Below are positions 42,908 to 51,233 of a stretch of DNA of 64,000 nucleotides, one piece after another. The position numbers and the translations under genes are program-made. The notes beneath the pieces are model-generated. The model did not search any database and had not been told where the DNA came from. It worked only from the letters and a program-made list of their open reading frames with translations. Within the stretch, counting starts at the first letter, position 1; every line of letters starts with the position of its first letter. The DNA is from Mycobacterium szulgai (GTDB taxonomy: Bacteria > Actinomycetota > Actinomycetes > Mycobacteriales > Mycobacteriaceae), in contig NZ_LQPW01000176.1 in the NCBI RefSeq assembly GCF_002116635.1, positions 1 to 64,000 on the forward strand, given 5' to 3'.

Positions 42908-44070
42908 AACGCGGCAGGATTGCGCCGCGGCCGAATTGGCAATCGATCGTCGAATCGCAGGGATTGGTGTACGGGACACCGGCGCGCGATGCCCGCGGCG
43001 CGGACCGGCCGTACTGGGACGAGTCGGTGTACTACGAGTTCGAGATGGACGAGATCCTGGCCATCGAAGCCGACGTCGAGCTGCTGCACTCGATGTGCCT
43101 GAACGCCGTCGAACAGGTCGTCTTGATGGAGCGGTACGCGGATTTCGGTCTGCCCGAATGGAGTTGGCCCTTCATCGCCGAATCGTGGCGCCGCAGTGAC
43201 CCGCATGTATACGGCCGCTTCGACATTCGCTATGACGGGCGACGGCCCGCGGTGCTGCTGGAGTACAACGCCGATACACCCACCACATTGCTGGAAGCCG
43301 CGATCCTGCAATGGTATTGGCTCAAAGACAAGTTCCCCGGCGACGATCAGTGGAATTCGCTGCACGAGCAGCTGGTCGAACGGTGGAAGGTGGTGGGCGA
43401 TCTGCTGCCCAGCAATCAGCTGCACTTCGCCTGGTCGGGCGTGGAAGCCACTGGCGAGGACCAGATTACGACGACGTACATGCAGGAGACCGCGGCCGAG
43501 GCGGGGTTTGAGACCATCGGCCTGACGATCGAGGACGTCGGCTGGGACTCCGCGCTGCAGCGGTTCGTCGATCTGGAAGAAGATCGGATCGACGCGATCT
43601 TCAAGCTGCACCCGTGGGAGTGGGTGCTCGACGACCAGTTCGGCCGGAATGTGGTGTCCAGCCTGCCGCAGACAATGTGGATCGAGCCGCTGTGGAAGAC
43701 GCTGCTATCCAATAAGGCAATCCTGGCCGTGCTGTGGGAGATGTATCCGGGTCATCCAAACCTGTTGCCGGCCTACATCGATGACCCGCACGAGCTCACC
43801 GAATACGTTCGCAAACCCAAATTGGGTCGCGAGGGTGCCAACGTCACCGTCGTGGGTGCCGGGTTGGAGACGGCCACCGGCGGGGTCTACGGCGAAGAGG
43901 GATTCGTCTACCAATTGCTCGATCCGCTACCGGAATTCGACGGCATGCGGCCGGCGCTGGGGGCGTGGATCGTCGGCGATTCGTCGGCCGGCCTGGGCAT
44001 CCGGGAAACCGCCGGGCTGATCACCGACGACGGCGCGGCCTTCGTCCCACACCGGATCCCGCAGCAGTGA
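42904..44070 (+). CDS. Glutathionylspermidine-synthase-like ATP-grasp ligase (YgiC/YjfC family)
   Basis: The 388-residue protein belongs to the glutathionylspermidine synthase pre-ATP-grasp family. Visible blocks are PYWDESVYYEFEMDEI, the substrate region WSWPFIAESWRRSDPHVYGRFDIRYDG, LLEYNADTPTTLLEAA, HPWEWVLDD, MWIEPLWKTLLSNKAILAVLWEM and the ATP-grasp end VRKPKLGREGANV with YQLLDPLPEFDG. Stand-alone members lack the amidase half of E. coli Gsp and are thought to join an amine to a peptide. Mycobacteria have no glutathione, so the substrate must differ. GTG start overlaps the upstream stop; the stop overlaps a tiny bridging gene. Confidence 0.88.
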   Translation: MKRGRIAPRPNWQSIVESQGLVYGTPARDARGADRPYWDESVYYEFEMDEILAIEADVELLHSMCLNAVEQVVLMERYADFGLPEWSWPFIAESWRRSDPHVYGRFDIRYDGRRPAVLLEYNADTPTTLLEAAILQWYWLKDKFPGDDQWNSLHEQLVERWKVVGDLLPSNQLHFAWSGVEATGEDQITTTYMQETAAEAGFETIGLTIEDVGWDSALQRFVDLEEDRIDAIFKLHPWEWVLDDQFGRNVVSSLPQTMWIEPLWKTLLSNKAILAVLWEMYPGHPNLLPAYIDDPHELTEYVRKPKLGREGANVTVVGAGLETATGGVYGEEGFVYQLLDPLPEFDGMRPALGAWIVGDSSAGLGIRETAGLITDDGAAFVPHRIPQQ

Positions 44071-44147
44071 CTTCCACCGACACGACTTCCACCGACACGA
44101 CTTCCACCGACACGACTTCCACCGACACGAACGGAGATCTTCGATGA
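44067..44147 (+). CDS. Bridging 26-codon gene made of tandem repeats
   Basis: A GTG at 44067 overlaps the ATP-grasp stop (GTGA) and opens a 26-codon frame. The peptide repeats Thr-Ser-Thr-Asp-Thr four times, then NGDLR, and its TGA (44145-44147) overlaps the ATG of the DUF350 gene (ATGA). A ribosome finishing the ligase gene could thus pass straight through to the DUF350 gene. GGAGAT at 44132-44137 could also serve as an independent ribosome site for DUF350. Whether the peptide has a function beyond coupling is unknown. Confidence 0.45.
   Translation: MTSTDTTSTDTTSTDTTSTDTNGDLR
44070..44129 (+). repeat. Four exact 15-bp tandem repeats
   Basis: ACTTCCACCGACACG occurs four times without change at 44070-44084, 44085-44099, 44100-44114 and 44115-44129. 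The unit is a multiple of three, so copy number may vary while the bridging frame stays open. Confidence 0.95.
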
Positions 44148-44602
44148 CGACAACCATTGTGGCGGCCGCGCATTCGGACTATTGGAGTTACCTCGGCCGG
44201 GGATCCGGAGCCATCGTCCTCTACTCCATCCTCGGTTTGGTGTTGATGATCATCGGTTTTTACGCCATCGACCTGACCACGCCGGGCCCGCTGCGCAGGA
44301 TGGTGAACGCGGGCAAGCCGAATGCGATCATCGTGGCGGCCGCCGGAATGGTGAGCATGGCGCTCATCGTGGTGCTGGCGATCTACTCCTCGATGGGAAA
44401 CCTCAGCGAGGGGCTGCTGTCGTCGGCGGTTTTCGGGCTCATCGGGATTGCCGCGCAGGTGGTGATGATGCGGATCGCAGCGCTGGTGATCGGTATCGAC
44501 ATTCACGCGCTGTTCGACTCCGACGACTACAGCTATGACTCGCTGATGGTGGCCGCCGCGCAGTTCGCGCTCGGCATCGTGGTGGCGGTCGCGATTCTGT
44601 AA
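44144..44602 (+). CDS. DUF350 (YjfL-like) membrane protein
   Basis: The 152-residue protein has four membrane helices arranged as two similar pairs (about residues 22-43, 61-82, 88-112 and 132-151), separated by a loop with LRRMVNAGKPNAIIVAAAGM, the characteristic DUF350 block. An acidic loop (FDSDDYSYDS) precedes the last helix. In E. coli yjfL lies with ygiC/yjfC-type ligase and DUF1190 genes, and in mycobacteria another DUF350 gene lies beside speE (Rv2600-Rv2601, from memory), so a link to polyamines is plausible. Convergent with the PE gene. Confidence 0.8.
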   Translation: MTTTIVAAAHSDYWSYLGRGSGAIVLYSILGLVLMIIGFYAIDLTTPGPLRRMVNAGKPNAIIVAAAGMVSMALIVVLAIYSSMGNLSEGLLSSAVFGLIGIAAQVVMMRIAALVIGIDIHALFDSDDYSYDSLMVAAAQFALGIVVAVAIL

Positions 44603-44614
44603 ATAGCGCCGCGC

Positions 44615-46141
44615 TTACGCGGCGGGTGCGATTGCCAGGGCGAGCTGTTGGGGAAGGTAATTGATCAGCAGCGGAGCCAGTCCCATGAATGGTGTGCCGT
44701 AGATGGTTGCGCCGAATGGGATACCGGGAATGGGGATTTGACTATTCGTGTCTACCGTTGCCGTGAGGTTGGCGGGAGGCACCAGAATCCCGTCGAAGGG
44801 CAAGTGCAGCGTGACCAATATTTGTGTCGGCAAAGGTGGCGCCAGGAACGACGGAAGACCCGATGGCACCGATATCAGCACATCTTTGATGACGTGGCCA
44901 TTGAGGAAGCTGTCCGCGACGACGGCCGGGGCATCACCGATTGCGCCTAGCGCTCCGACGAAATTACCGGCCGCGAGGGCTTGCTGAACCGCGGTGGCGC
45001 TGGTGGCCAGCCCGGTCAGGGTGGTGATCGGCGGCCCCAGTGCCGAATAGGTGAGGACTTCGGGCAACGCGAAGAAGCCGCTCAGTGATCCGGTGGCGCT
45101 GGGGGCGAGTACGTCGATCGATAACGTGGCGACCGCCGTGATGTTCGGGTTAGTAAGCGTATTGAGCACATTGGTGAAGTTCTGGGAGATCTGTCTTGGA
45201 ACCGATCCCGCGGGCATCAGGTTGGTGATGTACTGCGCGTCTTGGCCGAAAACGCCGACGGCGGTGAAGAAATCCGGCAGCGGGCCAAGTGCCACCGGAT
45301 ACGCCGTGGCAGTGATGTCAACGACTGGGAAACCACTCACGGCGACCGTGTAGTTGCTGGTGTTGAACCCGGTGACCAACAGATTGGCCAGAGCCGTCCC
45401 CGCATCTTCCACCGCGCCGTAATAGTCGCCCGCGAGAAGCGCTTGGAAGGCCACCTGAAGCCCCGAGCCGAAAGCGGGCAGCCCGGCGACGATGCCGGTT
45501 GCCGCACTGTTGAGTGCGGTGAAGAAGGTTTGGGCGAAGCCGATCTGGGTGCTGACGAACTGTTGCGTGTAATACGCCCATGGGAAGGTCGAAAGCTCTC
45601 GGATGCCGGCTTGGACGGTGGCAGGCAAGTTGGCTAGGGCGTTGGGGATGTTCTGGATGGAACTGACGATCTCGGTGCCGATCTGCTGCCAGTACCGCTG
45701 CTGGTTGGCGAGGACCTGGCTCAACAACGGGAAGGGGTGCGCGGCCCAGGTGCGCCCGAGGAGTTGCAGATTGGTCGTCGTGTTTACGAAGAGTCGTTCG
45801 TATGCGCCACCCGGCGCCGCCGGGGCGGCAGCCGGCGGGCTCAGCAGATTCTGTTCGGCGTTGGCGATTTCGGCGCTCAGGTACGCTGCGGCGCCACCGT
45901 TGAGCAGGCGGACGAACTCGCCGTGAAAAGCCGCCGCTTGCGCGCTGACGGCTTGAAATTCGTTTCCGAAGCTGCCGAACAGTCGCGAGATCGCCAGCGA
46001 CACCTCGTCGGCGGCCGCGGGCGCGACCCCGGTCGTCGACCCTGCGGCCGCCCAAGCTGCGTCCTCTACTGCCGAACCGATCGCGGCCAGATTCCCAGCC
46101 GCGGTCGTCACTAGCTCCGGCGTGGTGACCACGTACGACAT
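44615..46141 (-). CDS. PE-family protein, PE_PGRS62/Rv3812 orthologue
   Basis: The 508-residue protein has an N-terminal PE domain (MSYVVTTPELVTTAAGNLAAIG, about residues 1-95) for ESX-5 export, then a unique C-terminal region instead of Gly repeats. The C-terminal part matches Rv3812 as I recall it, including NLLVTGF, QNFTNVLNTLTNPNI, LHLPFDGILVPP and the end GTPFMGLAPLLINYLPQQLALAI. Despite the M. tuberculosis name PE_PGRS62, this protein has no PGRS repeats. It is flanked on both sides by polyamine-related genes not found beside Rv3812. Confidence 0.92.
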   Translation of the reverse strand: MSYVVTTPELVTTAAGNLAAIGSAVEDAAWAAAGSTTGVAPAAADEVSLAISRLFGSFGNEFQAVSAQAAAFHGEFVRLLNGGAAAYLSAEIANAEQNLLSPPAAAPAAPGGAYERLFVNTTTNLQLLGRTWAAHPFPLLSQVLANQQRYWQQIGTEIVSSIQNIPNALANLPATVQAGIRELSTFPWAYYTQQFVSTQIGFAQTFFTALNSAATGIVAGLPAFGSGLQVAFQALLAGDYYGAVEDAGTALANLLVTGFNTSNYTVAVSGFPVVDITATAYPVALGPLPDFFTAVGVFGQDAQYITNLMPAGSVPRQISQNFTNVLNTLTNPNITAVATLSIDVLAPSATGSLSGFFALPEVLTYSALGPPITTLTGLATSATAVQQALAAGNFVGALGAIGDAPAVVADSFLNGHVIKDVLISVPSGLPSFLAPPLPTQILVTLHLPFDGILVPPANLTATVDTNSQIPIPGIPFGATIYGTPFMGLAPLLINYLPQQLALAIAPAA

Positions 46142-46305
46142 GGCCGTCCCTCCCGACTGAACTCCTGCTGATCGGTGTGATCAGAAAGACCAATCGAGCG
46201 TAATCCCACCCGACCCCGGTGTGCTCCGGATTTGGCGTGTCGCTTTCTCCGGCCTGCTGGGTCGTTCGGCAAGCAGGGCCCTTGGTTGCCCGGTAATCGC
46301 GCCCG

Positions 46306-48225
46306 CTAGCCGCGCAGTGCCTTTGGCGGGATCGTGGCCGCCGCGATCGTCAAGGCGTCGATGGTGCGCGGCCGGTAGGCCAGCGCCGGTAGCCGGGCTG
46401 ACATGATGGCGACGGCGTCTTGGTATGTCGTGTCCGATCTCGACAGGCCAGTCAGGAAAGCCCACTCGTGCTCATCGCTGCCGAAATAGACGACGGTGCC
46501 GAAGATTTTGTGAAAGCGCTGCCAGGACGAACGCAGCGATTTGTTGCGCCACAGTGTCGGGCAGCCGGCCTGGGCTACGACCACCCGCGCAATCTTGTGA
46601 CAGCGCTGCAGGAACTCGGCCTCGTAGAGCCGGTTGTGCTGTGCGGGGTCGGATCGCTCGTCGGGCAGGTCGATCACGGCCAGGTCGTAGGTCATGGACG
46701 ATTGGCTGACAAAGTCCCAGCCGTCGCGGTAATGGACATGAACCGGGCCCAAACCTCCTTCGGCCCTGAGCAATTCGTCCATTGCGTAGCCGTAGGGCAA
46801 GTGTTCGGCGCACAATCGAACGGCGTCACGGTCGATATCGACGTGGTCGACATGCGTCGCCCCGGCCGCTACCGCCAGCTGACTCACCACACCTTCGCCC
46901 GACCCGATGACCAGTACCCGCTCGACCGTGCCGGCCAGCAGCAGCGCCGGCACCAGCAGTGCCTCGTGATAGACGAGCTGACTGAACTCGGTGCTCTGCC
47001 GTTCGCCGTCGCTGAACAATGCGACACCCTGTTCGGTCCGGCCGATCATCAGCTCCTGGTACGGAGTGCGCACATCGCAGATGACTTCGGCGACGCGCCA
47101 GTGCCGGGTAAGTCCCGGCGCCAGTGGCTCAACGATCACCGCATCTGTACTCCGCCCGTCGAAATACGTTGGCAGCGGCGGGAACCCGTTGAACGCGGTA
47201 GAGGCGTAGCTGGCAGTGTAGGCACCGGCATCGGCGAACTCGACCCGATCGCCGGGCCGCAGGGTGACCGGCAGCGGATAGCTTTGGTAGAGCACGTCGT
47301 CGCCGTCGCAGGTCGGACCGGCGATCACGGCTTCGGCCACCGGGTCGCCGTCGCGGTCGGTGCGCAGCCGGTAGCGGATGTACTCGTTTTCGGTTTCGGC
47401 CAGACCGCTGTAGCGGCCGATGTCGAGATACACCCAGCGTCGGCCATCGGTCCCGGTTCGAACGGAGACCACCTCGCTTCCGATGGTGCCGGCAGTACCC
47501 ACAATCAGCCGGCCGGGCTCGACCACGAGTTGGGGATGCGTGGCGCCGAAGTGACGGTCCAGTGCCGAGCCGATCACGTCGGCGATGGCCTCGAGTTTCG
47601 GTGCGCCGGCCGCATAGTCGATCGGGAACCCGCCTCCGAGGTTGAGCGTGGTGAGATCGCCGAGGGCGTCGAATATCGTTGCGGCACAGCGAATCCCCAG
47701 TTCCCAAGCCATAGCGTCGAGCTGCTGTGAGCCGACGTGAAAGCAGACGCCTTCGGGTCGCAGCCCGAGTTGCCGGGCCCGGTTCAGCAGGACGGTGGCG
47801 TCGGCGGGCGGGCAGCCGAATTTGTGCCCGAACGGCGTCACCGACGACGGAAACCATGGCGCCACACGGCATTCCACGCCCGCGCCAGGGGCGTGCTCGG
47901 CCATGGCGGCGGCATCGTGTTCGGTATCGAACGCAAACCGCCGCACCCCCTGCGCATACGCGGTTGCCACGGCGGAGGGCTTCTTGATGGTGTTGCCGAA
48001 TGTCAGCAGTTCCCCGCCGATGCCGGCAGCCCGACATGCTTGGATCTCGCCGACGGAGGCGACGTCGAACGCGGCCCCTTCGGCGGCCAGCAACCGCAAG
48101 ACCGGTTCGGCCGGATTTGCCTTGACCGCGTAGCGGATCTGCGCGTCGGGCAAACAGGCGTGCAGGGCACCCAAGTTGTCGCGCACGCGACCGAGATCCA
48201 TCCGCAGATACGGTGTGTCGGCCAC
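46306..48225 (-). CDS. Fused ornithine-decarboxylase-like / spermidine-synthase-like enzyme
   Basis: The 639-residue protein joins two polyamine enzymes. Residues 1-385 form a PLP-dependent fold III decarboxylase: Lys35 (YAVKAN) would bind PLP, His163 (HVGSQ), the phosphate-binding GGGFP (197-201), EPGR (236-239) and the active-site Cys306-Asp307 (GPTCDGDD). GAYTASYASTAFNGF is closest to ornithine decarboxylases. Residues 390-639 resemble spermidine synthase: SDGERQ (405-410), YHEALLVPALLL, IGSGEG (440-445), HVDID and the aminopropyl-site pair Asp519/Asp522 (DLPD instead of DSTD). The acidic residue after TE in QSTEF is missing, so specificity may differ. The GTG start lies 21 bases after the Rv3811-like stop. 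Confidence 0.85.
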   Translation of the reverse strand: MADTPYLRMDLGRVRDNLGALHACLPDAQIRYAVKANPAEPVLRLLAAEGAAFDVASVGEIQACRAAGIGGELLTFGNTIKKPSAVATAYAQGVRRFAFDTEHDAAAMAEHAPGAGVECRVAPWFPSSVTPFGHKFGCPPADATVLLNRARQLGLRPEGVCFHVGSQQLDAMAWELGIRCAATIFDALGDLTTLNLGGGFPIDYAAGAPKLEAIADVIGSALDRHFGATHPQLVVEPGRLIVGTAGTIGSEVVSVRTGTDGRRWVYLDIGRYSGLAETENEYIRYRLRTDRDGDPVAEAVIAGPTCDGDDVLYQSYPLPVTLRPGDRVEFADAGAYTASYASTAFNGFPPLPTYFDGRSTDAVIVEPLAPGLTRHWRVAEVICDVRTPYQELMIGRTEQGVALFSDGERQSTEFSQLVYHEALLVPALLLAGTVERVLVIGSGEGVVSQLAVAAGATHVDHVDIDRDAVRLCAEHLPYGYAMDELLRAEGGLGPVHVHYRDGWDFVSQSSMTYDLAVIDLPDERSDPAQHNRLYEAEFLQRCHKIARVVVAQAGCPTLWRNKSLRSSWQRFHKIFGTVVYFGSDEHEWAFLTGLSRSDTTYQDAVAIMSARLPALAYRPRTIDALTIAAATIPPKALRG

Positions 48226-48246
48226 ACCGGGCAGAGTAACTCGACG

Positions 48247-49878
48247 TCAGTTGGGCGGATGCGTGGGCAGCGAGAAGTGTTCGGGGGGCACCGTCGGTCC
48301 ACTGGCGGTCTGGGTGGACAGCGGCGTCCTGATCCCGTCGACCACTTCGGTTATGATGCCGGTGAGCCGTTCGAAGTTGAGGGTGCCGTGCTGGAAGTTC
48401 TGCGCGATATACAGCGGCTCTTGGATTTCCGCGCTGGTCGGCAACCCCAGCGGGCCGCGTTCATAGCTCAGCGAGGCCCAGGCGTCGTAGATCGCGCCGG
48501 TGACCGGCTGGGCACCAGTCGCCGGCGACCAGTACATCGCGCCCTTGGCGAACGTTGCATACCGCGCCCCGTTGTCGGCGTCCAGCTCCGGTGACGTCGG
48601 TGCACCCAGCACGCTGTTCATCCCACCCAGCGCCTGCCAATGCTCGTAGATCGCGCCACCTTCCAGCGCCTTGATCAGTTCCTCGGGCGGATCGTTGAAA
48701 TGCGATGCGATGTCGCGGATTTCGTCCATCAGTGCATAGGCGGCATTGCCCGGACAGTCGGTGTTCCCGACGTCGCGATGGGTGAAGATGGTCGGCAGTT
48801 TCGCGACGGCGGCGGCCGGGAAGTTGGTGTAGGAGCCGCCCGCGGACTCCAGTTCGACGCTGCCCTTGGGGTCGACGTCGTCCATGCCGAGTCGCCAGCC
48901 GAGCAGCCGGCCGACGGTCCGCAGCTGAATCGGCGTGGGCGGTACGTCATCGAAATTGCCCAGCATGGCCACGCCCCAGGTGTCGCGGTTGAAACCACCG
49001 GTGTGGAAGCCTTCGACGGGTTTGGTCAGCCCGCCCGCGCTGCCCTCGAACACCTGGCCGTACTTGTCGACCAGTGCGTTGTAGGCGATGTCGCACCAGC
49101 CCAGGGTTTTGCTGTGGTAGGTGTAGATGGCTTTGACGATCCCGGCCGATTCCAGCGGCGAATAGTCGTTGCTGCCTGCGGTGTGGTGCACGACTCCGGC
49201 CCGAACTCTGGTGTCGTACTGGGGCTTACCGCACCGCAGCGACTCGTCGGCGCCCCACTCCGCGCGGCTGATGATCGCCGGCGCCTGGCCCGGCATGATG
49301 ACCCCGGCCGGCGGGGTCCAATGTGTTTCGGCCGGCGCCTGGGGCGGGGAGATGAGGATCGCTGAAATGTTTTGCCCGAACGGCTGTTCCTTGGTGGCCG
49401 GACGGTAGCCGAGGCCGGCCTCGGCGGGCTTGTCGCCGGGCGGGGCCATGGTCACCGGCGCATCCATCGGCCGGGTGACGGCGATCTGCACCGACGTGGT
49501 GGTGCCGACGAATACCGGATCGGTACTGCGCGGGCTCCCGGACGGCCCGGAAGTGCCGGGGTCGGGTGCGGCGGTTTCATACTCCGTCTGGTACCACGGA
49601 CCCCACGTCCCGTCTGGGCGCTTGGCGCGCACCCGCGTCGAAGTGCCGGCTAGGTCGCCGGTCATGGCGACCAAGGAGAACGGGGTGTTCTGGCTGAGTT
49701 CGCGGACCGTCACGCCACCGCCGAGACCGACCAGCGGCTGCTCGCTGAGTTGGGTATCGCGGTCGGGCTTGGTCTGGTGGTTGCTCTCCGGTGGACGGTG
49801 CAGTACCCACGCGACAATCACCACCGTCACCGCGATAGCGGTGAGCAACATGGTGGGTGCGCGACTGCGGGACGGCAC
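48247..49878 (-). CDS. Exported N-acetylmuramoyl-L-alanine amidase with LGFP repeats (Rv3811 type)
   Basis: The 543-residue protein has an N-terminal signal anchor (TMLLTAIAVTVVIVAWVL), then a PGRP/amidase-2 domain (about 205-385): AIISRAEWGADESL, the zinc His pair VVHHTAGSNDYS, WCDIAYNALVDKYGQVFEGSAGG and THRDVGNTDCPGN with the second His and Cys. Two or three LGFP wall-binding repeats follow (IYEHWQALGGMNSVLGAPTSPE, GAIYDAWASLSYERGPLGLPTS). It should cleave peptidoglycan stem peptides. Rv3811 is the counterpart. Confidence 0.9.
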   Translation of the reverse strand: MPSRSRAPTMLLTAIAVTVVIVAWVLHRPPESNHQTKPDRDTQLSEQPLVGLGGGVTVRELSQNTPFSLVAMTGDLAGTSTRVRAKRPDGTWGPWYQTEYETAAPDPGTSGPSGSPRSTDPVFVGTTTSVQIAVTRPMDAPVTMAPPGDKPAEAGLGYRPATKEQPFGQNISAILISPPQAPAETHWTPPAGVIMPGQAPAIISRAEWGADESLRCGKPQYDTRVRAGVVHHTAGSNDYSPLESAGIVKAIYTYHSKTLGWCDIAYNALVDKYGQVFEGSAGGLTKPVEGFHTGGFNRDTWGVAMLGNFDDVPPTPIQLRTVGRLLGWRLGMDDVDPKGSVELESAGGSYTNFPAAAVAKLPTIFTHRDVGNTDCPGNAAYALMDEIRDIASHFNDPPEELIKALEGGAIYEHWQALGGMNSVLGAPTSPELDADNGARYATFAKGAMYWSPATGAQPVTGAIYDAWASLSYERGPLGLPTSAEIQEPLYIAQNFQHGTLNFERLTGIITEVVDGIRTPLSTQTASGPTVPPEHFSLPTHPPN

Positions 49879-49936
49879 CAGCTGATGTTACGTGTGTGTC
49901 TAATGTTTCTAATGAGGCGACACGGGTTAAACGCTG

Positions 49937-50035
49937 GAAAACCTGTCGACGACACCGCAGAGGGTCGGTTGCTGGGTGGGTTGCCGGGTGTCGGGCCCAG
50001 TGCCGCTCTGCGGTGTCGTCAGGTGGCAGGTTTTC
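49937..50035. repeat. Long two-part inverted repeat after erp
   Basis: GAAAACCTG (49937-49945) pairs perfectly with CAGGTTTTC (50027-50035). Inside, GACGACACCGCAGAG (49948-49962) pairs perfectly with 50006-50020 (15 bp). The 43-base interior is GC-rich. The structure starts 10 bases past the erp stop on the minus strand, so it can end that transcript before the amidase gene. At nearly 100 bases it is larger than a plain terminator. Confidence 0.8.
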
Positions 50036-50045
50036 GGAAGCCTCG

Positions 50046-51014
50046 CTAGGTGACGGGTATCAGCGCCGGGGCGGCCGCCGCCGCGGCCGGGGCGGCCGCC
50101 GCCGGTACGCCGGGCACTGCCGGCACCGCCGGCACGGCCGGTACTGCCCCCGCCGCTGCACCTGCGGCTGCCGGTAATGCGGCCGCGGGGGCGCCCGGCA
50201 CCCCGGGCAGGGCGGGCGTGGCGCCGGCCGCACCCGCGCCGCCGTTCTGTACGCCCTGCATGATCGCCGGCATCACCAGGCCTTTGAGCAGGTCGATGGC
50301 CTGCGCGGCGCCCAGTTGGTTGGCCGCCTGCATCAGGTCGTTGACCAGGCCGCCGCCCCCGCTGCTGCCGCCGGTGCCGGTGGCCGCCGGGCTGACCGGT
50401 GACAAGCCGGTGCCGCCGCCCAGCGACGGATCACCCAGGATCGGGTAGGTGCCGTCTGCGCCCGGGTCGAGCCCGGCCGGGGAGGTGATCGGAACCTCTC
50501 CGGTGCCGGCGGCCGGGCTCAGCCCGGTCGGGCTGGTCAGCCCCGGCGCTACTCCGGTCGGGCTGGTCAGCCCGGGGTTGGTCAGCGCCGGGTTGGCTCC
50601 GGCGCCGGTTGTCGGCGACAGCGTGGTACCGGGCAGGGCCAGGGATCCGGGAGTCGACGGCGTCAGACCGGGACTGGTCAGGCCTGGACTCGTCAGACTT
50701 GGACTGGTTCCCAGGCCGGGCGTGGCGCCCAGGCCGGGCGTAGCCCCCAGCCCGGTGCCTCCGGTGCTGGTACCGCCGAGGGCCGGCACGGGTGGAATGT
50801 TGACCCCGAACTGCGACAACCCCTGCGTCAAGGCGCCGATCAGCTCATTGGGCAGGTCGGCGATGCTGGCCGCCTGCTTGAATTCGTGATGTTCGGTCGG
50901 CTTGGGGCTTGCGGTCGATTCGTAGACAAGAAAGTAAGCACACGGACTCGCGACTGCCAGGGCGGCGACCGCGCTGATGGCTGTCGAAAGCTTGCGTCGG
51001 CGTCGGTTCGGCAC
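50046..51014 (-). CDS. erp: Exported repetitive surface protein Erp (PirG)
   Basis: The 322-residue protein has a basic start and signal peptide (MPNRRRRKLSTAISAVAALAVASPCAYFLVY), a conserved N-terminal domain, a central zone of PGLTSP-type repeats (about residues 95-185: PGLTSPGLTPSTPG, TNPGLTSPTGVAPGLTSPTG) and an Ala/Pro-rich end. This is the structure of Erp (Rv3810), a virulence-associated cell-wall protein whose repeat number differs between species. Divergent from glf. Confidence 0.93.
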   Translation of the reverse strand: MPNRRRRKLSTAISAVAALAVASPCAYFLVYESTASPKPTEHHEFKQAASIADLPNELIGALTQGLSQFGVNIPPVPALGGTSTGGTGLGATPGLGATPGLGTSPSLTSPGLTSPGLTPSTPGSLALPGTTLSPTTGAGANPALTNPGLTSPTGVAPGLTSPTGLSPAAGTGEVPITSPAGLDPGADGTYPILGDPSLGGGTGLSPVSPAATGTGGSSGGGGLVNDLMQAANQLGAAQAIDLLKGLVMPAIMQGVQNGGAGAAGATPALPGVPGAPAAALPAAAGAAAGAVPAVPAVPAVPGVPAAAAPAAAAAAPALIPVT

Positions 51015-51233
51015 GGAAGTCTCCTCAGTCTGGACTATTCAGGTATGGAGTGCTGCCTCGCGCTTTCCGAGCAACAACCCCACACGCTTGATGGTACGAG
51101 TGAGGTTCGTGTGACTAGAGTGGTTATATCGAATCGTGAGGCAATCGCTACCTTGAGAGCTGCTGAAGTGTGATGTTCGACTAACCGCGCGAAATCGGGT
51201 TTTGGCAGCAAGGTCAGATACCCTAGGCAACCG
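51015..51233. other. Divergent erp-glf promoter region
   Basis: This 219-base gap between two divergent envelope genes should hold both promoters. It is relatively AT-rich (for example TGGTTATATCGAATCGTGAG near 51120-51139). No palindrome of note was seen. Confidence 0.5.
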
